Shown here: piece after piece, positions 43,838 through 53,089 of the stretch
How the letters are laid out: every line of letters starts with the position of its first letter
How positions within the stretch are numbered: position 1 is the first letter of the stretch
Made by a program: the position numbers and the translations under genes
Notes under the pieces: model-generated
Databases searched by the model: none
Told to the model about the DNA's origin: nothing
What the model saw: only the letters and a program-made list of their open reading frames with translations
NCBI GenBank assembly: GCA_015847255.1
Contig: JADLZK010007820.1
Span: 124,001 to 188,000, forward strand
Length of the DNA stretch: 64,000 nucleotides
From: Hyparrhenia diplandra
Lineage: Eukaryota > Streptophyta > Magnoliopsida > Poales > Poaceae
Direction of reading: 5' to 3'

Positions 43838-46453
43838 TTAGCAATGCCTCGATATTCCGCCTCTGGCTGGATCTCGACACCGTAGCGGACGCTTGGACGA
43901 CCATGAGATGATGTTGTCCCCGAGGAACACGGCATAACCCGATGTGGATTTGCGTGTATCAGGACACCCCGCCCAATCGGCATCGGTGTAGACAGTGAGA
44001 TCCGCTGGAGAGGTCTGGTAGAGGTGAAAGCCAAGATCCAGTGTAGCCTGAATATACCGGAGTATGCGCTTCATAGCACCCCAGTGAGGCTCTCGTGGGT
44101 CATGCATGAATAAACACACTTGTTGAACAGCATATGCGATGTCTGGACGGGTGAAGGTGAGATACTGTAGAGCTCCAACAATACTGCGATATTGACTAGG
44201 ATCAGCCACGGGAGTACCATCAGCAGAAAGCTTGGAGTGCGTATCCACAGGAGTGCTGCAAGGCTTGCAGTTACTCATACCAGCACGGTCCAGAATATCC
44301 AACATGTACCGCTTCTGAGAGAGAAATAGGCTATTACCCTGGCGCTGAACACTGACACCCAGAAAATGATGCAATGGCCCCATATCAGTCATGGAGAACT
44401 CAGAGCGGAGAGCAGTGATAATCCGCTGAAGAAGAGCCGACGAGGAAGCACTGAGGACAATGTCATCAACGTATAACAGAAGAAACGCCATATCAGCTCC
44501 TTGGCAATATATGAACAATGATGCATCAGACTTGGCCTCCACAAAACCAAGGGATATGATATAGGAGGCAAACCGATTGCGCCATGCACGAGGAGCTTGC
44601 TTCAACCCATAGAGCGATTTGTTCAGACGACAGACGTGGTTGGGCTTCAAAGGATCCACAAAACCAGCTGGCTGAACACAATAGACTGTCTCTTCCAGGG
44701 TGCCATGGAGGAAGGCATTCTTGACATCAAGCTGATGGATCGGCCACGAACGGGACAGCGCCAAGGTGAGCACGACTCGAATGGTAGCTGGCTTGACCAC
44801 TGGGCTGAAAGTTTCATCATAGTCGATGCCAGGACGCTGTGTAAAACCACGAAGGACCCATCTTGCTTTGTAGCGGTCGAGAGAGCCATCGATCTTGAAT
44901 TTGTGGCGAAAAATCCACTTGCCAGTCACCAGATTGACGCCTGGAGGACGAGGCACCAACGTCCAGGTGTCATTATCCTTCAGAGCATCAAACTCAGCCT
45001 GCATCGCGAGCCGCCAGGCGGGATCCGCCAGGGCAGCACGAACGGAGGTCGGGACTGGAGAGGTCGCGGCAGCCGCGTGGAGGTTCAGTCGATCCACGGG
45101 CTGCCGAAAGCCGTCCTTGCCGCGGGTGCGCATGCCATGCGCGTTGACGACGGGGGCGACAGCCTGGGGCGCTGTCGCGGTGGTCCGGCCAAGTGTCCTG
45201 CCGGCGCCGCTGGCAACAGCCTGGGAGGTGGAATCCTCAGGGGCAGCAGCACCAGCCGGAGAGTGGGCGGGAGCAGCAGCGGTGGAGGCCCCTGGCGGTG
45301 CCCCCTGCGCGGCATCCACACCGCTAGGGGTACCAGGGTCAACATCGGTACCGGCGGTAAGTCGAGTACCTGCATCCACAGCTCTTTGCGCAGTAGGCAA
45401 GGAGAAATCATCAGCAACATCCAAAAAGGAGAGTGTGTCCGGATCCTGGGGGGTGGTCGACACTGCGGAGAATGGAAACAAAGTCTCATCGAAAATGACG
45501 TGACGAGAGACAATGATCCGATTCGAGTGGAGGTCAAGACACCGGTATCCTTTATGGTCAGAGGAGTAGCCGAGGAAGACACACATGGTGGATCGAGGTG
45601 ATAATTTATGTGGAGTGGTACTGGAAAGGTTGGGATAACACGCACAGCCAAAAACTCGAAGATGAGAGTAGGAGGGCTGTGTGCCGTGTAGTGCGAAGTA
45701 AGGTGTTTGGCCGTCTAGAGTTTTAGTGGGGTGACGATTGAGGAGATATGTGGCAGTGTGGAGGGAGTCAGCCCAATAAGCAGGAGGTAGACTGGCCTGA
45801 AACAGAAGGGACCGCACGATGTTATTGATGGTGTGGAGGGTGCGTTCAGCACGGCCGTTCTGTTGAGAGGTGTAGGGGCACGACATCCGGAGGATAGCGC
45901 CATGAGCGAGGAAGAACGTGCGGGCCGAAGAGTGATCAAATTCACGGCCGTTGTCGCACTGGACTGCCTTGACGGTGCCGTCGAACTGCGTGCGTGCATA
46001 GGCAAAGAAATTTGTCAATGTGGGGAATGTGTCAGACTTAAGACGCAACGGAAAAGTCCATGCGTAATGAGTGCAATCATCAAGAATTACTAAATAATAT
46101 TTGTAGCCTGACACACTAACCACAGGGGATGTCCAAAGATCACAATGTATAAAATCAAACGGATGAACAGCACGAGAGTTTGACAAATTAAAAGGTAAGT
46201 GCACATGGCGGCCTAATTGGCAGGCATGGCAAACATGACCAAGGTGCTGCTTATTACAAGAGATAGCATGGGAACTAATAAGCTGGGATAAAGCAGCGTG
46301 CCCGAGGTGACCAAGGCGACGGTGCCAGAGATCGGCGTCGGAGGTGGTGGCGGCGAGGGCGGTGGTGCTGCTGCTGGTGGTGGGGAAAAACGGGTATAAA
46401 TCACCCGTGCTATTGCACCTGGAGATCACGCTCCGTGTCTGAAGGTCCTTCAC
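43838..46453 (-). CDS. pol: Copia polyprotein: integrase, reverse transcriptase, RNase H
   Basis: Open frame of 871 codons. Order: GAG-pre-integrase zinc finger (DLWHRRLGHLGHAALSQL, with C-x2-C in CHACQLG), integrase core with HCDLW and CDNGREF for the two Asp positions and the Glu in NGRAER, a Pro/Ala-rich linker, RVT_2 reverse transcriptase (TWTLVPRPPGVNLVTGKWIF; FLHGTLEETVYCVQP; LLLYVDDIVLSAS with catalytic DD), and RNase H (VYTDADWAGCPDTRKSTSGY). The C terminus runs into a different frame near ISWSSKR, which is normally followed by further RNase H residues, so the end is slightly damaged. It makes cDNA and inserts it into host DNA in virus-like particles. Confidence 0.9.
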   Translation of the reverse strand: MKDLQTRSVISRCNSTGDLYPFFPTTSSSTTALAATTSDADLWHRRLGHLGHAALSQLISSHAISCNKQHLGHVCHACQLGRHVHLPFNLSNSRAVHPFDFIHCDLWTSPVVSVSGYKYYLVILDDCTHYAWTFPLRLKSDTFPTLTNFFAYARTQFDGTVKAVQCDNGREFDHSSARTFFLAHGAILRMSCPYTSQQNGRAERTLHTINNIVRSLLFQASLPPAYWADSLHTATYLLNRHPTKTLDGQTPYFALHGTQPSYSHLRVFGCACYPNLSSTTPHKLSPRSTMCVFLGYSSDHKGYRCLDLHSNRIIVSRHVIFDETLFPFSAVSTTPQDPDTLSFLDVADDFSLPTAQRAVDAGTRLTAGTDVDPGTPSGVDAAQGAPPGASTAAAPAHSPAGAAAPEDSTSQAVASGAGRTLGRTTATAPQAVAPVVNAHGMRTRGKDGFRQPVDRLNLHAAAATSPVPTSVRAALADPAWRLAMQAEFDALKDNDTWTLVPRPPGVNLVTGKWIFRHKFKIDGSLDRYKARWVLRGFTQRPGIDYDETFSPVVKPATIRVVLTLALSRSWPIHQLDVKNAFLHGTLEETVYCVQPAGFVDPLKPNHVCRLNKSLYGLKQAPRAWRNRFASYIISLGFVEAKSDASLFIYCQGADMAFLLLYVDDIVLSASSSALLQRIITALRSEFSMTDMGPLHHFLGVSVQRQGNSLFLSQKRYMLDILDRAGMSNCKPCSTPVDTHSKLSADGTPVADPSQYRSIVGALQYLTFTRPDIAYAVQQVCLFMHDPREPHWGAMKRILRYIQATLDLGFHLYQTSPADLTVYTDADWAGCPDTRKSTSGYAVFLGDNIISWSSKRPLRCRDPARGGISRHC

Positions 46454-46660
46454 AGAGAGGCCAAATGGGTCAAATTCAATAGAGCAATTATTATCGGTGG
46501 TAAAGCGACGAACAGAAATTAAGTTCTTAATAATGTGTGGTGAAACGAGGACATTAGAAAGAACAAGAGGACGTTGTGCACTAGAAAAAGAATGTGACCC
46601 AATGGATGTAACGGGAAGCGATGCCCCATTACCAACAATGATAGATGAAGGACTAGATGA

Positions 46661-46993
46661 TCAAGGAGGGTGAACGGAGGAAATTATACCGGTGTTGTTG
46701 ACCATGTGCACACCAGCGCTGGAGTCCACGTACCACTCACCCGACGGTGGGGGCGTCAGCGTCATAGTGTTGAAGTTGTTGACAAGCGCCGACGGATCCC
46801 ATGATGCACCGTGCATGGGTGTCCAGGGCGATCGCCGTCTTCGCGGCGGCGCCAGACTGCCGTTATTCTTTGTTGCCCGCCCGGGCCGGGCCGCTGACCA
46901 CCGTAGCCAAAGCCGGGTGGTGGGCCAAGGGCGAGGGCTGCTGCAGCTGAGGAACAGCGGCGAGCGCCCGAGGTGGACGGAACTGGGAGCCAC
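46661..46993 (-). pseudogene. Copia aspartic protease segment, separated from integrase by a stop
   Basis: Reads GEWYVDSSAGVHMVNN, the position of the copia protease active site (normally D-S/T-G-A, here DSSA), then a stop directly before the integrase-containing frame. The frame also differs from gag. The second-site change and the stop imply that this copy cannot make a normal polyprotein. Confidence 0.65.
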
Positions 46994-48027
46994 CCGAGCA
47001 ACCCCGGATCGGGGCGGCCATACGGTGAAAGGTGCCCGCCCGGGGTTGTAGAAAGGCGCGAGAGAAGGGGGCCGCTTAGCCTTTGCGGTTGCTCGCTGGC
47101 GACCACCTGGCCGCGGCGCTTCCCAGAGCGTTGGCCTTGGCCATTGGATTGGCCGCCCTGTCCTATGTCCGCCCGGGCCGGCGTGACCACCGGGGTTGCC
47201 ACCGCCGGCGGCCGCCCGCAGGGAGGGCGTGGGTTGGTGAAGAGGGCCGTCGGTGTGGATGCCGGCGGTTCAGACGCGCCGGCGGCGGCGGACTCGGTGG
47301 CAGCCACGTCGTCGATGTCGATCTCCTCGAGCAGAAGCAGGGTACGGGCCTCTTCGAAGGTGGGGAAGGGCTGCCGCATCCTGAGGTTGGACACCATCGG
47401 GCGGAACTTGCCGTTGAGCCCGCGGAGAAGAGTGAGGACCAGGGTCCGATCCCCGATCGGATCGCCGTAGTCGCCGAGGGTGGCCGCCATCGTCTCGAGC
47501 TTGCGGCAGAAGTCGGTGATCGTGGACGATCCCTGCTTCGCCGTACGGAACTCGGCCGATAGGAGGAGCGCACGGGATTCCCGCTGGCCGAGAAACTCAT
47601 TCTCGAGGTAGAGCCAGGAACCGCGCGCATTCAACTTGCGGGTCATCAGGGACTGTTGGAGATCGGCGTGGATGGTGCAGTAGAGCCAGGTGAGCACCGT
47701 GCAGTCCATCTGCACCCAAGTCGGGCGGTCGTCGTTGACGACGTCGGAGAGGACATGGTCCGTCAGGATGTAGCGGCCCAGAACAGTGAGGAACATGTTC
47801 TTCCAGCGGTTGTAGTTGTCACTGGCGCGATCCAGAACCTGGGGCACGAGGACTTTGATGTTGAGGACGGCGATAGCGGCACTCCACGCGGCAGCGTGCT
47901 TGGCTTCGTACGCGTCCAGGGCGGCGGCGCGATCAGCAGCCGCCTGGCGGCGTCGGGCGTCCTCGGCTGCACGGTCGCGCTCCTCTTGGGCAACGCGGGC
48001 CTCGCGCTCAGCGTCCGTCTCGGCCAT
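46762..48027 (-). CDS. gag: Copia Gag protein
   Basis: Starts at ATG 48027 with MAETDAEREARVAQEERDRA, a charged helical region. Next comes the conserved copia gag core (NIKVLVPQVLDRASDNYNRW; WVQMDCTVLTWLYCTIHADL; ENEFLGQRESRALLLSAEFR; ITDFCRKLETMAATLGDYG; LTLLRGLNGKFRPMVSNLR). The C-terminal third is Gly/Pro/Arg-rich. The usual CCHC zinc knuckle is not evident, and the frame drifts after about residue 310. Gag forms the particle shell. The first 300 codons appear intact. Confidence 0.85.
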   Translation of the reverse strand: MAETDAEREARVAQEERDRAAEDARRRQAAADRAAALDAYEAKHAAAWSAAIAVLNIKVLVPQVLDRASDNYNRWKNMFLTVLGRYILTDHVLSDVVNDDRPTWVQMDCTVLTWLYCTIHADLQQSLMTRKLNARGSWLYLENEFLGQRESRALLLSAEFRTAKQGSSTITDFCRKLETMAATLGDYGDPIGDRTLVLTLLRGLNGKFRPMVSNLRMRQPFPTFEEARTLLLLEEIDIDDVAATESAAAGASEPPASTPTALFTNPRPPCGRPPAVATPVVTPARADIGQGGQSNGQGQRSGKRRGQVVASEQPQRLSGPLLSRLSTTPGGHLSPYGRPDPGLLGWLPVPSTSGARRCSSAAAALALGPPPGFGYGGQRPGPGGQQRITAVWRRREDGDRPGHPCTVHHGIRRRLSTTSTL

Positions 48028-48130
48028 CGGATCGACTTGACGTAGACGAGCGGGCGTGCGACGAAGACTGGGCCGGGCTCGCGACGAAGATCGCTGCACG
48101 GGCGCGACGTGGACGATCGGGCGTGGTCAC

Positions 48131-48507
48131 GATGCGACGATCGGGCGACGTAGACGAGCGGCCGGGCGTGACGCGCGATGTAGAGGATCTGGTGCACGCG
48201 CGAGACGCAGACGGACGGAGCTGATCACGTACGCGACGAAGCGACTTCCTCAACGCGACTTCGTCCTCCCGGATCACGTACGCGGCGAAGCAGACGGAGG
48301 TCGTGGCTCGCGGATCACGATGCGACGATCGGGCGACGTAGACGATCGGCCGGGCGCGACGCGCGACGTAGAGGATCTGGTGCACGCGCGAGACGCAGAC
48401 GGACGGAGCAGATCACGTACGCGACGAAGCGACTTCCTCAACGCGACTTCTTCCTCCCGGATCACGGACGCGGCGAAACGGACGGAGGTCGTGGCTCGCG
48501 GATCACG
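48131..48507. repeat. 188-bp tandem duplication in the copia leader
   Basis: The unit starting gatgcgacgatcgggcgacg at 48131 recurs at 48319 and ends at gtggctcgcggatcac. The two copies differ at about ten positions. They sit in the non-coding leader between the primer-binding site and the gag start. Confidence 0.85.
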
Positions 48508-48864
48508 TACGCGACGAAGGTCGGGACTCGCGGATCCGTCACTCGACGCGACGGAGATCGGTCGGGCGCGCGACGTAGACGATCGGCTTGACGTAGGACG
48601 TACACGATCGGGCGCGCGACGGACGAGCGAGATCGGCGAGAGGAACCCGGCGGCGATCTGGCTTGACAGCGGCTTGCGAGCGCGTGAGGCGCGGCAGCGG
48701 CTTGGAAACGCGCGTGGGGGGCGCGAATGAGGGAGTGGGCGGCGAGTGACGGTCACCCAGCGACGGCAGCGGCGGCGGCGTGATCAGGATGACCAGCGGC
48801 GGCGGCTTAGGGTTAGGTGTTGCGGAAGCGAGAGGTCGTGGAAACGAACCATCTCATGATACCA

Positions 48865-48991
48865 TGAAAGAAGTAATATGGGTGAATACTCAATACATTG
48901 AACCGTGATAGACAGTGGTTACATATAGGTAAGAGGGAGCTAAGTATAGCAGGCCTCATCCCTAGAGTTACTCTCTAATGCTATTCTCTAA
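48865..48991 (-). repeat. Copia 5' LTR, split by CACTA two bases from its end
   Basis: The same 129-bp LTR as 43379-43507 with two differences (48914 region a for g, 48979 t for c). Its final two bases, CA, are found at 50342-50343 after the CACTA insertion and its duplicated TAA. Confidence 0.93.
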
Positions 48992-50338
48992 CACTAGTAA
49001 CGAAATGATTTTTGCGAGCACTTGCAAAATCTTTTCGTGTGAGCAATTTTTGCACATCACGGAAAATACCCCGCCACGTCCAGCTTTTTTACGTGGCGGG
49101 CGTTTTTGCCCGTCACGGGGAAAGATTTTTTTACGTGGCGGGCACCTTAACACGCACGCCACGCAAAAATAAAATCTTTTGCGTGGCGGGCGTGTAAGGT
49201 GCCCCACGCAAAAATCTTTCCGTGGCGGGCATCTTAAAAGGCCCGTCCACGGAAAAGTCTGAGGCCCATCAAGCCCAAAAGCCAGGCCCGATATCCGTCC
49301 GTGTATATATACAGAAGTTATGTTTGGGAAACACAGAAACCCTAACCCACTCTCTCCACCGCGCAGCCGTCGTTCTCAGCTCAGCTCACCACCGCGCATC
49401 TTCCCCTCCGCCTTTCTGCCTCCGCACCGCACATCCTCCTCTCCACCACTCACTCACCATGCACATGCACGAGATCCACTCAACCAAACGACGCCCCTCC
49501 TCGCATGCGAGGCACGCCGCCTCTTCTCTCTCCTCCTCTCATCTAAAAAAAAAAAACCGCCGCTGGCGTGGCCGGGCTCAGCGCCGGCGCTGGCGCGCTC
49601 CCGGCGGCGGGGCGGGGGCGGGTCAAGCGGCGGCGGGCGGGTCAGCGGCGGCGCGCAGCGGGGTCAGCGGCGGCGCGGGCGGTCTCAAGCGGCGAGGCGG
49701 GCGGACTCCAGCGGGGCGCCCTCCTCCTTCCTCTCCGCGAGATCCGTCCCGGCGGGCCGGGAGATCCTTCTTCTCGGCGAGATCTTCCTCTCCGGGCGAG
49801 ATCCCGTCCACCCCGGCGAGGGGAGGGACGCCGGCCGGCGATCCGCCGCGCCGGCGGCGGATCCCGTGGATGGGGAGCTCGATCGTGGTGGCCGACGGGC
49901 TCGACGGCGATGCCTTCCCCGCGGATCGACGGCGGCGGCGGCTTCCCCCGGATCGACGACGGCGGCGGCTTCCCAAAGACCTTGAGGTCCAACGACGGCT
50001 CCTCCTTCCCGACCATCCGGATCGGGGCGCGGCGGGTCGGCGTGGTGGTTCCGCGCCGCGGTCCAATCGTCGTGCTGCCCTAGATGGGCTCGGCGGGCCC
50101 ATGGATGGGCTTGACGGGCCTGTCTAGGGTTTGTGTATTTTTTTTTTTTTTTCAAACCATCCCGTGGCGGGCGTTCTAATGTGCCCGCCACGGATAATAA
50201 TATATTTGCCGTGGCGGGCACGTAGCCCGCCACGCAAAGTCACGCCGATTAACCGTGACCTTTCATTAGTGACGGGCTACGGTGCCCGCCACGCAAAACC
50301 AATTTCGCCCGTCACGCAAAATCGTTTTGGTACTAGTG
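48992..50338. mobile_element. Non-autonomous CACTA element, copy 2 (1.35 kb)
   Basis: Starts CACTAGTAACGAAATG, as copy 1 at 2806, and ends ...CGTTTTGGTACTAGTG. Target duplication TAA at 48989-48991 and 50339-50341. Subterminal GTGGCGGGC/GCCCGCCACG units are in both orientations. A TATA-like gtgtatatatac (about 49301) followed by an aaaccctaaccc leader-like sequence and GC-rich low-complexity frames fills the middle. The internal sequences of copies 1 and 2 are not closely alike, although the ends are. Confidence 0.95.
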
Positions 50339-50343
50339 TAACA

Positions 50344-51607
50344 CTATCTTCCTGGCAAGCGCAACTACTAAACCCGATGGGGAGAACGGTACTGGTGAAC
50401 TACGTCCTCGACAGCCAGCTGGTGTATCTGATGAGCTCTCTTCCGCTGCCACCGTCGGTGATCCACATCATGGACAAGCTGAGAAGAGCATTCATTTGGT
50501 CCGGGGACATCAACGGCAAGTGCTCGCCGGCGAGCTGCCTGGTCGCATGGGTCAACGTGTGTCTGCCGAAGGAATTCGGAGGCCTCGGCATCAAGGACCT
50601 GGGAGCGCAGAACATCTGCCTGCTTCTGAAGCTCATTCACAGGCTGCACTCCGCCGAGACGTCTGCTTGGGCAGTCTGGGTCAGAGAGCGGGCTTCTGTC
50701 ACAACTATTGGGGGACATCCATGGTCACCACTGGGAAGTCCTCCGCTCCTTGCTGCCACTCTACCAGGCAATCACTACGGTCGTGCTCGGAGACGGGTCA
50801 GCCACCGCCTTCTGGACAGATGTCTGGTCGGGCGATGAGGCATTCTCAGACTGTTTCCCCGCGCTCTACAGCCACAGTAATCTCAAGGAAGCAACGGTGA
50901 AGGAAATGCTTCAGGCTGGCCTGCAGGAGTCATTGGTTACCAGGCTGTCACCGCGAGCTCAACAAGAGCTACTGCAATGTCAGGCCATCATCGAACAGAC
51001 AACACTAGACAATGAGCCCGACAGGCGAGTTTCTCCCTTCATCAATTCGAGACACAGCCTGGACAGTTCAGCTGTTTATAGCTTGATCAAGTCACAAGGA
51101 CATCAGAAAGATGACAAGGCCACCTTTGTCTGGAAGAGCTCGGCACCACCGAGAGTGCAGCTTTTCATGTGGCTACTAGTCAGGAAGAGAATTCAGTGCA
51201 GGGTGGTCCTCCACAGGAAGCACGTTGTGCCAAACCCAACCTGCGAGATCTGCAACTCCACGGATGAAACACCGGAACACATCATAAGCGGCTGCGCACT
51301 TGGAAAATTATTTTGGGAAAAGCTGAATATGCCCAACCTAATTGGGGTCGACATGGCAAGTCTACATCTGGCATCCACGCAAGGCGGAGTTCCACTTGAA
51401 GAAGCATCGACGTTCACTGCTCTGTGTTGCTGGACGTTATGGAAGGCAAGGAACGCAGCTATTTTCAGGAGCGAGCAGCACACGGTGATCCAAACTCTCG
51501 ATGAGTGCATGCGGACAGCCGAGCTGTGGTGTGCAAGGTTCAAAAGGAAGAAAAAAGCAGTCGTTGATAAATGGTGTCAAATCTTTGAAATGGCTAAGCG
51601 TAGATAG
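50344..51607 (+). pseudogene. LINE ORF2, second half with zf-RVT
   Basis: It resumes the LINE reading directly after the copia target duplication: LSSWQAQLLNPMGRTVLVNY, then LRRAFIWSGDINGKCS and CLPKEFGGLGIKDL, all standard for the RT connection region. After a frame change near 50,720-50,830 it reads ATFVWKSSAPPRVQLFMWLL and the zf-RVT CEICNSTDETPEHIISGCAL, ending at the TAG near 51607. The 3' UTR and poly(A) follow to 51774. Confidence 0.88.
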
Positions 51608-51786
51608 CCGAATGATGAGCAAAAGCTCCTGTGCAATTTTGTAATCTCATTGCCACTCTGGCAGTGTTGTAATTAAAGACGTGACTCAGTTACAAGGCCA
51701 TTAAGGGCCAAAGCTAATACAATTCAGGTGGGGAACGCCTCCCCCGGTGACACTTCAAAAAAAAAAAAAAAAAAGGCTAGTACTAA

Positions 51787-52480
51787 CGTGGTTTCGTGAG
51801 AGTTTCACTCATCTAATGAAATGACACATGTGAGTTGACAATGCATCGATGAAGAAGAAAAGAGCAAGGTTTAATTCATCCATCCCGAAGGCATAACCAA
51901 GCGATAGAAACCTTTTACTGAGGGTGTCGAAGTCTCATTTTTGCCCTCAGCGAGATCACCTAGCGATTCGAGCCTAGCCCTCCACCCTCGGTAGGAACTA
52001 GGCGAGGAGAGACGAGGGTTTACCACATGAGACCATCGGCGAGGGTTAGAAATGTGACGTAGAGTAATGTGACAGACATGTGTCTTTTTCTATTGGACCA
52101 ATGTGATCATGCTAATTGTAGCTTATTGTAGTTAGCCACTGGAACACTTGCTAAGGGCATCCTTAACAAGCAAGACAAATCGCTATGGCTATGGAGCCTG
52201 CCAGGTGAATCATGTAGTTTGCCAGGATATATACTGGCAAGCCTAGCAAGATGAGAGTTGCTAGCGACAAGACTTTTTAGGCTTTGTCTCACTCTGAAGT
52301 TTGTAAAGACGCCTATTTTGCTACACATCTAACATAGCAAAATAGATAAAATAAAAAAATTAAAATGATTTTTAATTTGAAGGAGTAGCTTCTAGTTTGC
52401 ACGCCCTAATAATGTGACGATACAGATGGTCATCCGATGCAGGAAGTCCAAAGTGCCAGCCAGCCAGCCAGTGTCGCGGC
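51787..52480. other. Intergenic, no gene seen
   Basis: Mixed sequence between the LINE and the ARP3 promoter. No supported element. Probably holds distal ARP3 regulatory sequence. Confidence 0.4.
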
Positions 52481-52650
52481 ATCATTAGGAGAGTGAAGCG
52501 ACACGTGTCCAGAAGTCAATTGCTGTCAGGTGGGCCCGGGCTAAGAGTGAGTGCGTCCCCACCACCCCCAACCCACTTCATACGGACGGACAGAGCAATG
52601 CGGTGCGCACGCAGACGGACCGACCGACCCAGGCAGGCAGGCAGGCACTC

Positions 52651-52697
52651 GCAAGTCACAAGTCACAAGTCACAGGTCACAGGTCACAACTGACAAG
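52651..52697. repeat. Heptamer tandem repeat upstream of ARP3
   Basis: Five to six consecutive units of CAAGTCA/CAGGTCA, preceded by a (GCAG)n run, about 400 bp before the ARP3 start codon. It lies in the promoter or 5' UTR region. Confidence 0.8.
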
Positions 52698-53089
52698 CCG
52701 CCCACTTCTTCGACTCCGCCTCCGCCTCCTGGGGCCCGGGCCCTGGCTGGTTCCTTCCCGCTTCCCTCGTCAACCAAACCACCAACTCGTGAGGTCGGTC
52801 TCGGTCTCGGTCTCCTCCTCCCCATCGCCAGTCACCACGCCCGCCTCCTCGAATCAATCGCTCGAGCCCGCCCGCGCGCCATCCGATCCCTAATCGATTG
52901 CCCGGACCCTAGCCCGCCGCCGCGACTCGGCTCCGCTCCGCTCGATCGGCCGGGCGCCCAGGGAGAGACAACGAGTAGGCCTCGATCGCGGCGGACCCCC
53001 AGATGCCCCGCCTCCCGGCCCTTCCGTCAACGGCGGCGGCGGCGGCGGAGGCATGAGCCGGCGGGGACTCGCCGGAGCTGCTGCCAGCC

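Larger units (their letters stand above)
43379..50343 (-). mobile_element. Ty1/copia retrotransposon, nearly complete, itself interrupted by CACTA
   Basis: Target duplication CTATC at 43374-43378 and 50344-50348. LTRs of 129 bp. Primer-binding site TGGTATCATGAG on the minus strand just inside the 5' LTR (48864-48853), resembling the initiator-Met tRNA complement. Gag, protease, integrase, reverse transcriptase and RNase H follow in copia order. The coding region is close to intact, but there is a frame break between gag and protease near 46990 and a stop near 46660 before integrase. LTR identity of 127/129 indicates a young insertion. Removing the 1350-bp CACTA insertion and its duplicated TAA gives a copia of about 5.6 kb. 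Confidence 0.95.
42072..51774 (+). mobile_element. 5'-truncated L1-type LINE, interrupted by copia (14-bp TSD)
   Basis: The duplication aaggctagtactaa occurs at 42058-42071 and again at 51773-51786, directly after an A-run of about 18. The LINE itself is in two parts, 42072-43378 and 50344-51772 (about 2.7 kb), separated by the copia element. Part one encodes RT (APGPDGFG near 42415, LIPKKPGAVDVS, LKLDFAKAFDTV, LQYADDTLIVL near 43090). Part two continues directly with WQAQLLNPMGRTVLVNYVL and ends with a zf-RVT domain (CEICNSTDETPEHI near 51245). The endonuclease is missing through 5' truncation. Frame changes occur near 42350 and about 50,720-50,830. Confidence 0.93.

Noticed and set aside
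44597..45601. 334-codon plus-strand frame
   Set aside because: Antisense shadow of the copia polyprotein.
47083..48730. Plus-strand frames of 129-224 codons
   Set aside because: Antisense to copia gag and its tandemly repeated leader.
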